A stretch of DNA of 64,000 bases from Nocardia asteroides (GCA_019930625.1 CP082844.1:7293764-7357763), one strand, 5' to 3'. Shown: positions 17,200 through 28,977, counted from the first letter of the stretch. Program-made: numbers and translations. Notes: generated by a model not told the origin, from the sequence alone.

Positions 17200-18114
17200 C
17201 TAGCCGGATACGGTCAGCTCAGCCAACGCGGGGAGGTCTTGCGGGGTCTTCAGGGCCAGCGTGGGCGTGCCCTTCAGCTCCCGCTTCGCGATACCGACGA
17301 GGGTGCCCGCCGGCGGCAGTTCGGCCACCGCCGAGACGCCGGCCCGCCGGACGGTCTCGGTGCACAGATCCCAGCGAACAGGCCGGGTGACCTGGGCGGC
17401 GAGCTTGTCGATCGCGTCCTGTCCGGACGCGACCGGCTTGCCGTCGAAGTTCGACAGCAGGGTCCTGGTCGGCTCGTTCGGCGTGATCTTCGTTATGGCA
17501 TCGGTCACAGCATCCTGCGCCGGCGCCATGAACGCCGTGTGGAACGCGCCCGCGACGGGCAACGCCCGGACCCGGGCCTTCTCCGGGGGATTCGCGGCGA
17601 GCTCGGCCAGAGCGTCCAACCGGCCCGCGGCCACGATCTGACCCACCGCGTTGCGGTTGGCCGGAACGAGGTCGAGTTCGGTGAGCCGTTCGAGCACGGC
17701 GGCCTCGTCGCCGCCGAGCACGGCGGACATACCGGTCGGCTCCAGTGCACACGCCTTGGCCATCTCCGCGCCGCGGATGGCGGCCAGCCGGACCGCGTCG
17801 TCGGCGGAGATGACTCCGGCGACCGCCGCGGCGGCGAGTTCACCGACCGAGTGTCCGGCGACGATGGTAGCGGCGGGAAGCGTCTCCGGCGAGATCTCCG
17901 CGCACGCGAGCAGCGCCGCGGCGACCACCAGCGGCTGGGTGACGGCGGTGTCGGTGATCTCCTCGGCCGTCGCGGTGGTGCCGAGACGGACCAGGTCGAG
18001 GCCGGAGGCCTTGGACCACAGCGTCAGGCGCTCATTCGCGCCGGGAAGGTCGAGCCAGGGCGCGAGCATGCCGGGTGTCTGAGAGCCCTGTCCAGGGGCG
18101 AACAACGCGATCAC
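17200..18114 (-). CDS. fabD: Malonyl-CoA:ACP transacylase FabD
   Basis: 304 aa. The enzyme moves malonyl from CoA to AcpM. The N-terminus VIALFAPGQGSQTPGML is the family start. The nucleophile is in GHSVGE (Ser89), with the catalytic His in AGAFHTAFM. Start GTG 18114 matches M. tuberculosis FabD (which also starts VIALLAPGQGSQ) and follows AGAGGC. It is the first gene of the FAS-II transcript. The upstream 128 bp holds a strong palindrome, the likely control site. Confidence 0.95.
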   Translation of the reverse strand: MIALFAPGQGSQTPGMLAPWLDLPGANERLTLWSKASGLDLVRLGTTATAEEITDTAVTQPLVVAAALLACAEISPETLPAATIVAGHSVGELAAAAVAGVISADDAVRLAAIRGAEMAKACALEPTGMSAVLGGDEAAVLERLTELDLVPANRNAVGQIVAAGRLDALAELAANPPEKARVRALPVAGAFHTAFMAPAQDAVTDAITKITPNEPTRTLLSNFDGKPVASGQDAIDKLAAQVTRPVRWDLCTETVRRAGVSAVAELPPAGTLVGIAKRELKGTPTLALKTPQDLPALAELTVSG

Positions 18115-18179
18115 GCCTCTAAGAAAACACTGTGAGGCGGGCCGCACGAGATGTCGACGCGGATGAAGGTTCGGAGGCG

Positions 18180-18202
18180 CTTTTGTGGGGGTCCCACAAA
18201 AG
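18180..18202 (-). promoter_or_regulatory. Candidate MabR operator before fabD
   Basis: A perfect 23-bp dyad: arms CTTTTGTGGG (18180-18189) and CCCACAAAAG (18193-18202) around GGT. It lies 66-88 bp upstream of the fabD start, between mabR and fabD. The TTTTGT/ACAAAA ends resemble the dyad I recall being reported for mycobacterial MabR at the FAS-II promoter, but here the half-sites are 9 bp apart instead of a longer spacing. Confidence 0.6.
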
Positions 18203-18242
18203 TCCACGTGGGCTGTCCGAATCGACCGATTCCACGGATGCG

Positions 18243-19577
18243 TTACAAGCCCTCGGGACCCAACGCGACCGGAGTGGCTTCTGGGGCAGGAGTCGACGAT
18301 TCGTTACGGGTTCGTGTCAAACGACCCACCGTGGCGGCGATCCGGAGCACATAAGCGTCCCGCGGATTCATCGGATCACGGCCGGTGATCTCGGCGATTC
18401 GCTTGAGGCGATACCGGACCGTATTTGGATGGACGTACAGCTGACGCGCACACGTCTCGACGGCTCCACCGCAATCCAGATAGGCATCCAGAGTGTCCGC
18501 CAGCGACGACCCCGCCGCGGCCAACGGTAGGACAAGGTACTCGTTCAGCGCGTCGATCGCAGCTCGATCGCCCAACAAAGCGCGTTCCGGGAGCAACTCC
18601 GCCGCGTGCACCGGTCGCGGCGCCCCGCGCCAGCCCACCACGGCCTCCATCCCGGCCAGCGCTTCCACCGCGCTGGCGTGGGCGGCGCCCAGCGTGCGGG
18701 TGGTCGGCCCGATCACCACCGGCCCGTCCGAGAACACCTCGCCGAGCAGATCGGCCAGGAACGGGGAGACATGCGACGGCTCGCCCAGATGGCCGGACAC
18801 GACCATCACCAATCTGGTCCCCTGCACCACCGCCAAGGCGGCGCGACCGTGCCGCGCGGCGATCGAGTGCACCGCGCCCACCGACGAGACGCCCTGCTCC
18901 CCGGGGGGCGTGCCCACCAGCACTGTCGCGGGCGCGGTGGCATCCCAATTCAGGGTGGCGGCCCGCGACAACATGTCCGGCCCCGTGTCGCCGCGCACCA
19001 CGGCGTCGACGACGAGCGCCTCCAGCCGGGTGTCCCACGCCCCGCGCGACTCCGCGGCGCTGGCGTACACCGAGGCGGCGGCGAAACCGAGCTCGCGCCC
19101 GTAACGCAGTACCGCCTCGGTGAGGGCGACCAGCTGCCGGTCGTTGCGCGCGAGCGCGGGCAGCCACTGCTCGAAGAACTCCATGGCCACGCGGACCATG
19201 TCCACGGTCTGGCGCAGCGTCAGCCGCCGGGCCAAGTCCTGCGGGATCACCTGGAAGGCGTCCAGGCTGAACCGGATGTCACTGTCCGGGTCCTGGAGCC
19301 ATTCCAGGAAGTTCACCACCGCGGTCTGCACCAGCATCTGCACGCCGGCCCGCTGCGCGGCGTCCAGATCGGCGAAGAAGGGCAACCGATCCTGCATCGA
19401 CCCCACCGCCTCGGTGGAGAGGCGGCCGGAGAACTGCTTCACACGTTTGAGCAGCGTGTCCGGGAGAGGGTCGCGCGTCTGCCGGTTCGGGGAGAGCGCG
19501 CCCGTCGGCAGATACACCTCGTGCTCGGAAGAGCCCTCGGAGATCCGTCGCGGCCGCGGCGGTTTACGATCCACCAT
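18243..19577 (-). CDS. mabR: PucR/CdaR-family regulator MabR
   Basis: 444 aa. It corresponds by position and architecture to Rv2242 (MabR), the regulator of mycolic-acid FAS-II genes. The N-terminal ~150 residues are helical (SGRLSTEAVGSMQDRLPFF), the middle is a GGDEF-like degenerate CdaR domain, and the C-terminus has the PucR helix-turn-helix with DTLDAYLDCGGAVETCARQLYVHPNTVRYRLKRIAEITG. In mycobacteria long-chain acyl-CoA modulates MabR binding. ATG 19577 lies 12 bp after the aceE stop, so mabR may be co-transcribed with aceE. The tail after residue 420 is low complexity. The target is probably the palindrome at 18180-18202. Confidence 0.9.
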   Translation of the reverse strand: MVDRKPPRPRRISEGSSEHEVYLPTGALSPNRQTRDPLPDTLLKRVKQFSGRLSTEAVGSMQDRLPFFADLDAAQRAGVQMLVQTAVVNFLEWLQDPDSDIRFSLDAFQVIPQDLARRLTLRQTVDMVRVAMEFFEQWLPALARNDRQLVALTEAVLRYGRELGFAAASVYASAAESRGAWDTRLEALVVDAVVRGDTGPDMLSRAATLNWDATAPATVLVGTPPGEQGVSSVGAVHSIAARHGRAALAVVQGTRLVMVVSGHLGEPSHVSPFLADLLGEVFSDGPVVIGPTTRTLGAAHASAVEALAGMEAVVGWRGAPRPVHAAELLPERALLGDRAAIDALNEYLVLPLAAAGSSLADTLDAYLDCGGAVETCARQLYVHPNTVRYRLKRIAEITGRDPMNPRDAYVLRIAATVGRLTRTRNESSTPAPEATPVALGPEGL

Positions 19578-19588
19578 CCAATATTCCG

Positions 19589-22504
<2,916 letters not shown>

Positions 22505-22718
22505 ATCTGCTCCTCGTACAGGGGTGGACATGCTGATGGCGTCGGTATCCCCGGGCGGGTTCGCTGGTTGGCGGACCGCCCGTTTACGAAAGGTTCGGGC
22601 GCATCATCCATCCTTGCCGATGACGCGTCCCAAATCATCATGTCAGCCGTAAATCCAGTACCGTTCGACAGGCAAGGTGAGGATGACGAGCGTGGCAGCC
22701 CTGAGGAGCGGGAGAGCG

Positions 22719-23276
22719 ATGAAGCTGCTGAACCCACGCGGGTTCGGAATGGTGTGCGCCAGCGGCGCCGTCGCCATCGGATTGGTCGTCGCGGGATGCG
22801 CCAACCGGGTGGAGGGCGTGGCGGGTCCGAACACCAGCGACCTGGCGGCGTACAAGACCGAGGCGGCGTCCTCGTCTGCGGCGGCGACCTCCTCGCGGCG
22901 TGCCGCGGCGCAGGCCAAGGCCATCGCCGACAATTGTGGCCAGTTCCCCTCCACCACCGGAGCGGGCGTGAGCAAGTACAACGAATTCGTCGACGCGCAC
23001 GATGCGAACGCGCCCGACTACGTCGCCAAGCGCGACTCGGCGGTGCAGACCCTCGAGGACGCCGCGAACAAGGTGGAAAGCGGCGTGAACTCCGCCAGGG
23101 ACGCGCTTCCTCCGGATCTTGCCGCGAAGTTCACCGAGTACGTGAACGCCGCCCGCGCGCTGGCCGCCGAGACCCGCCCGATGACCTACACCGCTCCGGT
23201 CGCGGCGCTCAACGACGCCAGCAGGCGGGTCAACGACGCTCGCAACGTCGTGCGCGACTCGTGTCCGAAACGCTGA
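22719..23276 (+). CDS. Putative lipoprotein, Rv2240c-like
   Basis: 185 aa. The signal peptide ends in a lipobox (VVAGC, Cys27), so the mature protein should be anchored to the outer face of the cytoplasmic membrane. The mature part is helical and charged, with DNCGQFPST and RNVVRDSCPKR supplying two further cysteines that could form a disulfide. ATG 22719 is preferred, with GGAGAGCG directly upstream; an ATG at 22677 would add 14 residues. It is divergent from aceE and followed by the DUF3052 gene, the place held by Rv2240c in M. tuberculosis. Function unknown. Confidence 0.75.
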   Translation: MKLLNPRGFGMVCASGAVAIGLVVAGCANRVEGVAGPNTSDLAAYKTEAASSSAAATSSRRAAAQAKAIADNCGQFPSTTGAGVSKYNEFVDAHDANAPDYVAKRDSAVQTLEDAANKVESGVNSARDALPPDLAAKFTEYVNAARALAAETRPMTYTAPVAALNDASRRVNDARNVVRDSCPKR

Positions 23277-23402
23277 GAAAGCCCTTGACACACCATCGCG
23301 ACGCGACATTCCGTAGCTATTTCGCCGGATCGGCTTGCGCTGAAGCCCATAACCATGTTCGCTTGCAACTACCTACTGTCGGGAGTTGAGGAGGACACCA
23401 CC

Positions 23403-23825
23403 GTGGTCGCCGCGGCGGACGCGCAGAACTACGCTCAGAAGCTTGGCATTACACACGGCTTGGTTGTCCAGGAATTGGGCTGGGACGAGGACGTCGACGA
23501 CGAACTGAGGGCCGACGTCGAAGACGCGGTCGGCGGCGAACTCGTAGACGAGGACTCCGACGAGGTGATCGACGTCGTGCTGCTGTGGTGGCGCGACGGC
23601 GACGGTGACCTGGTGGACGCACTGATGGACGCGATCGGCCCACTGGCCGACGACGGTTTCGTCTGGGTGCTCACCCCCAAGACCGGACAGCCCGGCCATG
23701 TCGAGCCGAGCGAAATCGCAGAATCCGCACCGACCGCCGGTCTGACTCAGACCTCGGCGATCAGTCTCGGCTCGTGGACGGGTAGCAGGCTGGTTCAGCC
23801 CAAGGCGCCCTTGAAACAGCGCTGA
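23403..23825 (+). CDS. DUF3052 family protein (Rv2239c-like)
   Basis: 140 aa. Strikingly acidic: VVAAADAQNYAQKLGI, QELGWDEDVDDELRADVEDA, EVIDVVLLWWRDGDGDLVDALMDAIGPL, and the tail LTQTSAISLGSWTGSRLVQPK. This is the actinobacterial DUF3052 family, of unknown function. GTG 23403 is chosen because GAGGAGG lies shortly before it and because the M. tuberculosis homologue starts at the same place. It precedes ahpE, from which it is separated by a long hairpin. Confidence 0.9.
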   Translation: MVAAADAQNYAQKLGITHGLVVQELGWDEDVDDELRADVEDAVGGELVDEDSDEVIDVVLLWWRDGDGDLVDALMDAIGPLADDGFVWVLTPKTGQPGHVEPSEIAESAPTAGLTQTSAISLGSWTGSRLVQPKAPLKQR

Positions 23826-23838
23826 ACCACCGCGCTAT

Positions 23839-23882
23839 GGTTTCCACCAGGGTTGGTCCCGCAGGGCCGCCCGGTGGAAACC
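23839..23882 (+). promoter_or_regulatory. Long inverted repeat in the ahpE leader
   Basis: A perfect 10-bp inverted repeat, GGTTTCCACC (23839-23848) and GGTGGAAACC (23873-23882), with a 24-nt loop, lying between the DUF3052 stop and ahpE. It ends 21 nt before the ahpE start, just upstream of TGGAGG. It may be a terminator for the preceding gene, an mRNA leader hairpin or an operator. Confidence 0.45.
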
Positions 23883-23903
23883 CGACACGATGGAGGATTC
23901 GCT

Positions 23904-24368
23904 ATGCCGCTCGAGGTCGGCACTGTCGCGCCGGATTTCACGCTGAAGGACCAGAACAACCAGGAAGTGACCCTGTCGGACTTCCGGGGCAAGAAGAACG
24001 TCCTCATCGTGTTCTATCCGCTCGCCTTCACCGGCATCTGCCAGGGCGAGCTGTGCAAGGTCCGCGACGAGCTGCCCAAGTTCCAGAACGACGACGCGGA
24101 GATCCTCGCGATCTCGGTCGGCCCGCCGCCCACGCACAAGATCTGGGCGGCCGAGCAGGGCTACACCTTCCCACTGCTGTCGGATTTCTGGCCGCACGGC
24201 GCGGTGGCGCAGGCCTACGGGGTCTTCAACGAGAAGTCGGGCTACCCCAACCGCGGCACGTTCGTCGTCGACCGCGAGGGCTACATCCGCTTCGCCGAGA
24301 TGAACGGCCCCGGCGAGCCCCGTGACCAGGCGGCTTGGGAGAAAGCGCTCGCCGCGCTAGATTCATAA
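23904..24368 (+). CDS. ahpE: Peroxiredoxin AhpE
   Basis: 154 aa. The thioredoxin-fold peroxidase matches M. tuberculosis AhpE over its whole length, including LSDFWPHGAVAQAYGVFNE and RGTFVVDREG. The peroxidatic cysteine is Cys46 in TGICQGELC. Unlike the Mtb enzyme, in which the residue five positions later is Asp, here it is Cys51, giving the C-x4-C spacing of atypical 2-Cys BCP-type peroxiredoxins. It detoxifies peroxides in the cytosol; reducing partners could be mycothiol/mycoredoxin or thioredoxin. Start ATG 23904 follows TGGAGG. Confidence 0.94.
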   Translation: MPLEVGTVAPDFTLKDQNNQEVTLSDFRGKKNVLIVFYPLAFTGICQGELCKVRDELPKFQNDDAEILAISVGPPPTHKIWAAEQGYTFPLLSDFWPHGAVAQAYGVFNEKSGYPNRGTFVVDREGYIRFAEMNGPGEPRDQAAWEKALAALDS

Positions 24369-24386
24369 GCCGCCGGTAACGGCCAC

Positions 24387-24458
24387 GGGCGTATAGCTCA
24401 GCGGTAGAGCACTGGTTTTACACACCAGCGGTCGGGGGTTCGATCCCCTCTGCGCCCA
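24387..24458 (+). tRNA. tRNA-Val (anticodon TAC)
   Basis: A full cloverleaf is readable. The acceptor arms are GGGCGTA and TGCGCCC (one G-T pair), the D arm is GCTC/GAGC, the anticodon stem CTGGT/ACCAG encloses loop TTTACAC with anticodon TAC, and the T arm GGGGG-TTCGATC-CCCCT-like closes it. The discriminator base is A at 24458. The CCA end is not encoded. DNA downstream looks accessory. Confidence 0.95.
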
Positions 24459-24991
24459 CAGAAGAAGTACGGATGGACTGTGACGGGCCGGCGATGGCTG
24501 CCCCACGGCGATTTACGTGGGGTAGGTAGAAGGATGCTTGGCGTGGACACGCAGAATTCCCCGAGATGCCCGCTCGCCATGACAGAGAACCGGGCTGTAC
24601 GGTGGCACCAGATTGTGACACCTTCCTGGGTGCCGGAGCGGGGCTCGTGACCATTCCCTCACTCGGCGGCCGGTTGGTGTTCGATCTTCGCCGCCCGAGC
24701 CGAAGTCGTTCCGCGAACTCATCGTCGGCGGCACCCACGAAGGTTCGGCCGCAGCCCGGCGCACAGCGGCTCGTGTGCCCAGCTCCCCCCTCCGTCAGTG
24801 GCGTCCGACCTCATCGAGGGATTACAAGGGGTTCCGGTAACAGTCGCTAACTGTGAAAACACAGCTGAAAGGCCCGGAGCTCCGGGCCGTCGACAGCGGG
24901 CCGCGGCTCAGCTCAGCCAGGAGTCGGGTTGTGCTTCTGCGAGGCCAGCAATGGCTCGATCCCGGTTCTGGGAAGGCGATAGATTCTGGCC
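24459..24991. other. 533 bp without a supported gene, downstream of tRNA-Val
   Basis: No reading frame here has convincing codon bias or a ribosome binding site. Features seen are a 5-bp hairpin CTGTG-AAAA-CACAG (24851-24864) and a self-complementary 18-bp run at 24871-24888 annotated separately. I found no obvious repeat of the tRNA 3' end nearby, so there is no direct proof of an integration event. Confidence 0.45.
24871..24888. terminator. Self-complementary GC-rich hairpin
   Basis: GGCCCGGAG followed directly by CTCCGGGCC is a perfect 18-bp palindrome. Together with the small hairpin just upstream it may terminate transcripts coming from the tRNA gene. The absence of a loop means it could equally act as a cruciform or protein site. 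Confidence 0.4.
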
Positions 24992-26575
24992 ATGACGGAA
25001 CCGTCGACCGAGCACGTATCCATTCACGACTTCCTGGCAGGTCATCGTGAGCCCGACGGCAGGTTGGGCGCGGGCGCGGTAACGTTACCCGACGAAGTCG
25101 GCGGCGGGGGTATCCAGGTCGGTCCCGGTGGTGATATCCGGTGGGGTCCCGGCACGCTGGACGGGATGCTGGTCCAGCATCATCCGCTCGGGCATCCGGA
25201 AGGACTCGAAGAACTGCTGCGCGCCCTGGTGACCTTCGTGGCCGGCGAGCAGTCCATGATAAGCACCGAGCTGGTAGAGGCAGTCCGCGCGCACGGGTCG
25301 GCTTCGACACTGCTGGCGACCCGCGGTGTGCTGCTGGAATGGGACACCTTCCGCGGCCGCCACGCCCGCGTCTATTCGCTTGGCTCCGCATTGGTTACTC
25401 AGGGTGCCGAACGCGGGCTGGTCAAGCTGGGCATTGTTCTGCTGTCGCTGTTCCGGACAGTGGAGGAGGCGGATCACCAGGCATTGCTGACGCTGGCGCT
25501 GCATGACGAGTTCACCCTCTACGTCATCCGAGCGTTGGAGTACAGTCGGCCGGATCCGGTCGCCGAAATGTTCTGGTTGGCTCAACGGGTATCCGGCTGG
25601 GGCCGCGTGCATCTGGTGGAGCGCTTGGTGAAGGCCCATCGGCCGACTCCGGAGATCATGGACTGGATTGTGCGGCACGGTTTCCGCAACGATGTCGACG
25701 TCCTATATCTGGCCTACATTCCCGCCATCCACGGTGACCTGCCCGGTCGACTGCTCGTCGCCGAACAGGACACCGAGCTGCTGTACGCGGTGAGCGATGT
25801 CCTCTCCGCCCTGTTCACCGAAGGCGGCCCGGTCACCTGGGATATCCGCGACTACCCTGACGCATTCATTGTGGCAACGCAGTTCCTGGCCCGGGTTGCC
25901 GAACAACCCGCGAATGTGCGTCTGCTGCATGGCGTCACCCGCATCCGCTCCGCACTGGACGGAGACCGCGCACAGTGGTCTGCGGACTGGACCACCGAGC
26001 GGCGCGCGGACCTCTCACGCCGCTGCACCGATCTGATTCGACACCCCGCTTGGATCGAGGCGGCCCGAACCGCCCTCTTCACCGCCACCACCAGCGCCGA
26101 CTACTTCCAAGCTGCCGCGGCGTGCCAAGCAGCCGGTATCTCCACCATCAGCTCCGACGTCGACCGCCTGCGTGCCGACCCCCTGTCGCCGGGTCTGTGG
26201 TCGAGTGTGCTGGAACAGGCGGAAGATGATGTCATCGAAGACCTCATGGAGTTGGCCACAGACATCCTGCCGCTCGACCGGATCGGCACCGGGCCCGCCC
26301 ACGAAACCGGTTTCGGCAGCGGGTTCGAACCGCACCGCTGCCTGTGGCTGCTGATACCGAAACTGTCGGACCATCCTGGCGTCGGCTGGCCGTTGATCGC
26401 CGCGGCGCTGCTCAGTCCCGTCCCCAGTAATCGAGCATCTGCCGCCGATATCCTCGCCCAGTGGACCCCCGATCGCTGGCCTCATGAAGCTGAACCCAGC
26501 CTTCGTCAGGCCGCCGCCCGCGAACCTGACGACACCGTCCGCCGCAAGCTGCAGCAGGCGCTACGCGTCCGGTAA
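24992..26575 (+). CDS. Hypothetical protein, 527 aa, helical-repeat-like
   Basis: I do not recognise this family. It is mostly predicted helical, with repeating pairs of amphipathic helices (for example GLEELLRALVTFVAGEQSMISTEL, GLVKLGIVLLSLFRTVEEADHQALLTLALHDEF, WPLIAAALLSPVPSNRASAADIL) that resemble HEAT/ARM-type solenoids. There is no signal peptide, membrane segment or catalytic motif. The C-terminal DTVRRKLQQAL is typical of helical-repeat ends. It stands alone on its strand between two gene-poor stretches directly downstream of tRNA-Val, and uses more A/T in third positions than the fatty-acid block. This suggests an accessory or immune-type gene, but no function is assigned. Confidence 0.7.
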   Translation: MTEPSTEHVSIHDFLAGHREPDGRLGAGAVTLPDEVGGGGIQVGPGGDIRWGPGTLDGMLVQHHPLGHPEGLEELLRALVTFVAGEQSMISTELVEAVRAHGSASTLLATRGVLLEWDTFRGRHARVYSLGSALVTQGAERGLVKLGIVLLSLFRTVEEADHQALLTLALHDEFTLYVIRALEYSRPDPVAEMFWLAQRVSGWGRVHLVERLVKAHRPTPEIMDWIVRHGFRNDVDVLYLAYIPAIHGDLPGRLLVAEQDTELLYAVSDVLSALFTEGGPVTWDIRDYPDAFIVATQFLARVAEQPANVRLLHGVTRIRSALDGDRAQWSADWTTERRADLSRRCTDLIRHPAWIEAARTALFTATTSADYFQAAAACQAAGISTISSDVDRLRADPLSPGLWSSVLEQAEDDVIEDLMELATDILPLDRIGTGPAHETGFGSGFEPHRCLWLLIPKLSDHPGVGWPLIAAALLSPVPSNRASAADILAQWTPDRWPHEAEPSLRQAAAREPDDTVRRKLQQALRVR

Positions 26576-26960
26576 GAGGCCGCTTACAAAGGTCGATCCG
26601 CTTGTACGCTGTGCCGACCTCGATGTTCCGAACGTGCCCACGAGCGCAGCTGCGTAAGTTAGTTCCTTGGCTGCCGCGCCGGCCGCAGTCGCCGAGCGTG
26701 ATTCGCCTGCGACAAGATGGGCTCGTAAGTCCATTCCCCTGGTCGCGTCGCGTCATCGCGGGTGCGCGCACCGCTGCCGGGTCGACCGCACGGGAGGCCA
26801 GAATCTCCTGGCGGAGCCGAGTGCTGGACCGATGAAGCGGTTCAGGGTTGGTACCGGTGCCCGCACCAACCGCTTGGACTGTTCCGTACAGCTTTCAAAT
26901 GCACAGGAATCGCTTGAAGCGTCGGTAGGCGGCTCGTTCGATCGACGACGGGTGACCAGG
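26576..26960. other. 385 bp without a recognised gene
   Basis: The stretch between the 527-aa protein and the convergent methyltransferase holds no reading frame with normal codon bias, no clear promoter and no strong inverted repeat. It may be decayed coding DNA, but no parent gene could be recognised. Confidence 0.4.
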
Positions 26961-27779
26961 TCAGGCCGCGCGGCGTGCGGTGACCAAAAGGTACTCCCAC
27001 TCCATGCGCCCGTTGCCCAGGTCGTGCCGGGCAGCGAGTTCCGCGAGTTCCCGGTCCAACCGCGTGATGCGCTCGGGTTCTGCGGCGATGGCCTTGTACA
27101 CCGCGACCGTCGGGCCGTAGTAGGACTTGAAGAAGTCGCGGAACTCGGCCCCGTCGGCGAAACGATCGATTTCCGCGTTCTCGCGCCGCAACTCCAGGTC
27201 GGCGACGCGATCGCCCAGCAGGGACCGCACGTGCGCCTCGTCGCCCCACAGCGGAGGCGGCTGCGCACCGGGCGGGGGCGGCGGAGCGAACGGTTTCATG
27301 GTGGCGAACATCTGGCCGATGAATCCGCTGGGTGTCCAGTTGATCAGCCCGATCGTGCCGCCCGGCTTGACCACGCGCACCAATTCGTCCGCGGCCGCCT
27401 GGTGGAACGGCGCGAACATCAGGCCGACGCAGGAGATCACGGCATCGAACTCGGCATCGGCGTAGGGCAATGCCTCGGCGTCGGCTTCCTGCCATCGCAG
27501 CTCGACGCCCCGGGCAGCGGCGATACGCCGGCCCGCCTCGAACAGCTCCGGCGTGAGGTCGCTCGCCACGACGTCCGCACCGGCCTCCGCGGCCGGGATC
27601 GCCGCGTTGCCGGATCCGGCCGCGATGTCCAGCACGCGCTGCCCCGGACCGATACGGCAGGCCTCGACCAGACGCCGGCCCAGCGCGGGGATGACTTCGG
27701 CGGCGATGGACGGATAGTCGCCCAGTGCCCACATCGCGCGGTGCCGCCTCTTGAGATCAGCGGAGCCTGATTCGGCCAT
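26961..27779 (-). CDS. Class I SAM-dependent methyltransferase (UbiE-like)
   Basis: 272 aa. The SAM-binding motif I is VLDIAAGSGNAAIPAAEAG near residue 47, motif II-like DVVASDLTPELFE follows, and FDAVISCVGLMFAPFHQAAADELVRVVKPGG is the typical Methyltransf_11/25 core. GLINWTP, then a proline-rich PPPPPGAQPPPLWGDEAHVR segment, are typical of a subgroup often annotated simply as class I methyltransferases. ATG 27779 is chosen with GAGGGAG before it. The acceptor is unknown. The gene points away from the next methyltransferase. Confidence 0.88.
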   Translation of the reverse strand: MAESGSADLKRRHRAMWALGDYPSIAAEVIPALGRRLVEACRIGPGQRVLDIAAGSGNAAIPAAEAGADVVASDLTPELFEAGRRIAAARGVELRWQEADAEALPYADAEFDAVISCVGLMFAPFHQAAADELVRVVKPGGTIGLINWTPSGFIGQMFATMKPFAPPPPPGAQPPPLWGDEAHVRSLLGDRVADLELRRENAEIDRFADGAEFRDFFKSYYGPTVAVYKAIAAEPERITRLDRELAELAARHDLGNGRMEWEYLLVTARRAA

Positions 27780-28125
27780 CTGACGCTCCCTCTGTAGTCG
27801 GGCCGGTGGACGCTGCCGAAGAATCCTTCCGCGCCGAACCGATCGTCGAAACCGCGAGCCGAGCAAGTGTTACCCCACAAAGATCATCACAAACGGGACC
27901 ACCCCACGCGGTGAATCGACTACTTCCCTCATGCCAAGATCCACTCCACCCCTGACGACATCGGATGAAAATCCGGAACGCCGACAAATGAAACCCGATG
28001 CATCGCCATTCGAGCTGGATCGTGCCGGGGATCGGCATGCGGGGCGCGAAAGCAGTACCCGCGTCGACAGCGAGGGATGACCGGACACACTGCCGTCGGC
28101 GACGATGCGGGGCTAGTGTCGGGAC

Positions 28126-28968
28126 ATGTCGAGCAAGCCCTCGCCGCCCGTCCCCTCGTTCCACGTGGACGCGATCCCGGACGCTTCGAGCGCGTCCACC
28201 GACGACCCGATGGCCGCTCTGGTCGGCATCCTCGACCTCCAAGCGGCGCTGCCGGGTATCCGGCGCATGCGCGCGTGGGGACATGAGGTCCTGGCCGTCC
28301 GGCCGGGCGAACGCGCGCTGGACATCGGCGCCGGAACAGGCACCGAGGTGATCGAACTCGCCGACCGGGTCGGCCCCGGCGGCGACGCGGTCGGGGTCGA
28401 CCCGAATCCGGCGATGCTCGCCATCGCTCGTGGACGCGCAGAGACCGCGAACACTCGGGCCCGCTTCGTCGAGGGAACCGCCTATCACCTGCCGTTCCCG
28501 GACGGTTACTTCGACGCGGTGCGTTGCGAGCGGGTCTACCAGCACCTCGACGACCCGGCGGCAGCCACCGCCGAGATCACCCGAGTTCTGCGACCGGGCG
28601 GCCGCGCGCTACTCATCGACAGCGACTGGCACACCGTCATCACCCATCCCGGCGACCCCGACGTCATCGCCCGCCTGACCAAGGCGATGCTCGCGACCAC
28701 CCCGAACCCCGCATCCGGCCGGCACCTGCGCGGCCTGCTCAGCGCGGCCGGGTTCGCCATCGACGACATGGGATCGGAGGCGGTGATCTGGAACCCGGAA
28801 ACCGCGCGCCCCCTGTTCACCCAGATGATCGCCTACGCCCGCACCGACGGCGCGATCTCCGAACAGGAAGGCCGCGACATCGTCTCCGCCATGGAAGCCG
28901 GCATAGCCAAGGGCGACTATCACTTCTCGGTAACCATGTTCGCCGTACTCGGCCACAGAACAGAGTGA
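28126..28968 (+). CDS. SAM-dependent methyltransferase
   Basis: 280 aa. The SAM motif is ALDIGAGTGTEVIELADRVGPGGDAVGVDPNP at about residues 65-95, and FPDGYFDAVRCERVYQHLDDPAAATAEITRVLRPGGRAL is the Methyltransf_11 core. The N-terminal 40 residues are proline- and alanine-rich. It has no sequence partner gene; the substrate is unknown. It is about 350 bp away from, and divergent to, the other methyltransferase at 26961, but the two are not close paralogues. Confidence 0.87.
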   Translation: MSSKPSPPVPSFHVDAIPDASSASTDDPMAALVGILDLQAALPGIRRMRAWGHEVLAVRPGERALDIGAGTGTEVIELADRVGPGGDAVGVDPNPAMLAIARGRAETANTRARFVEGTAYHLPFPDGYFDAVRCERVYQHLDDPAAATAEITRVLRPGGRALLIDSDWHTVITHPGDPDVIARLTKAMLATTPNPASGRHLRGLLSAAGFAIDDMGSEAVIWNPETARPLFTQMIAYARTDGAISEQEGRDIVSAMEAGIAKGDYHFSVTMFAVLGHRTE

Positions 28969-28977
28969 GCCCGACTG

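Noticed and set aside
24513..24790. A possible second tRNA or tRNA-like element after tRNA-Val
   Set aside because: I tried to fold it on both strands; acceptor and anticodon stems do not pair.
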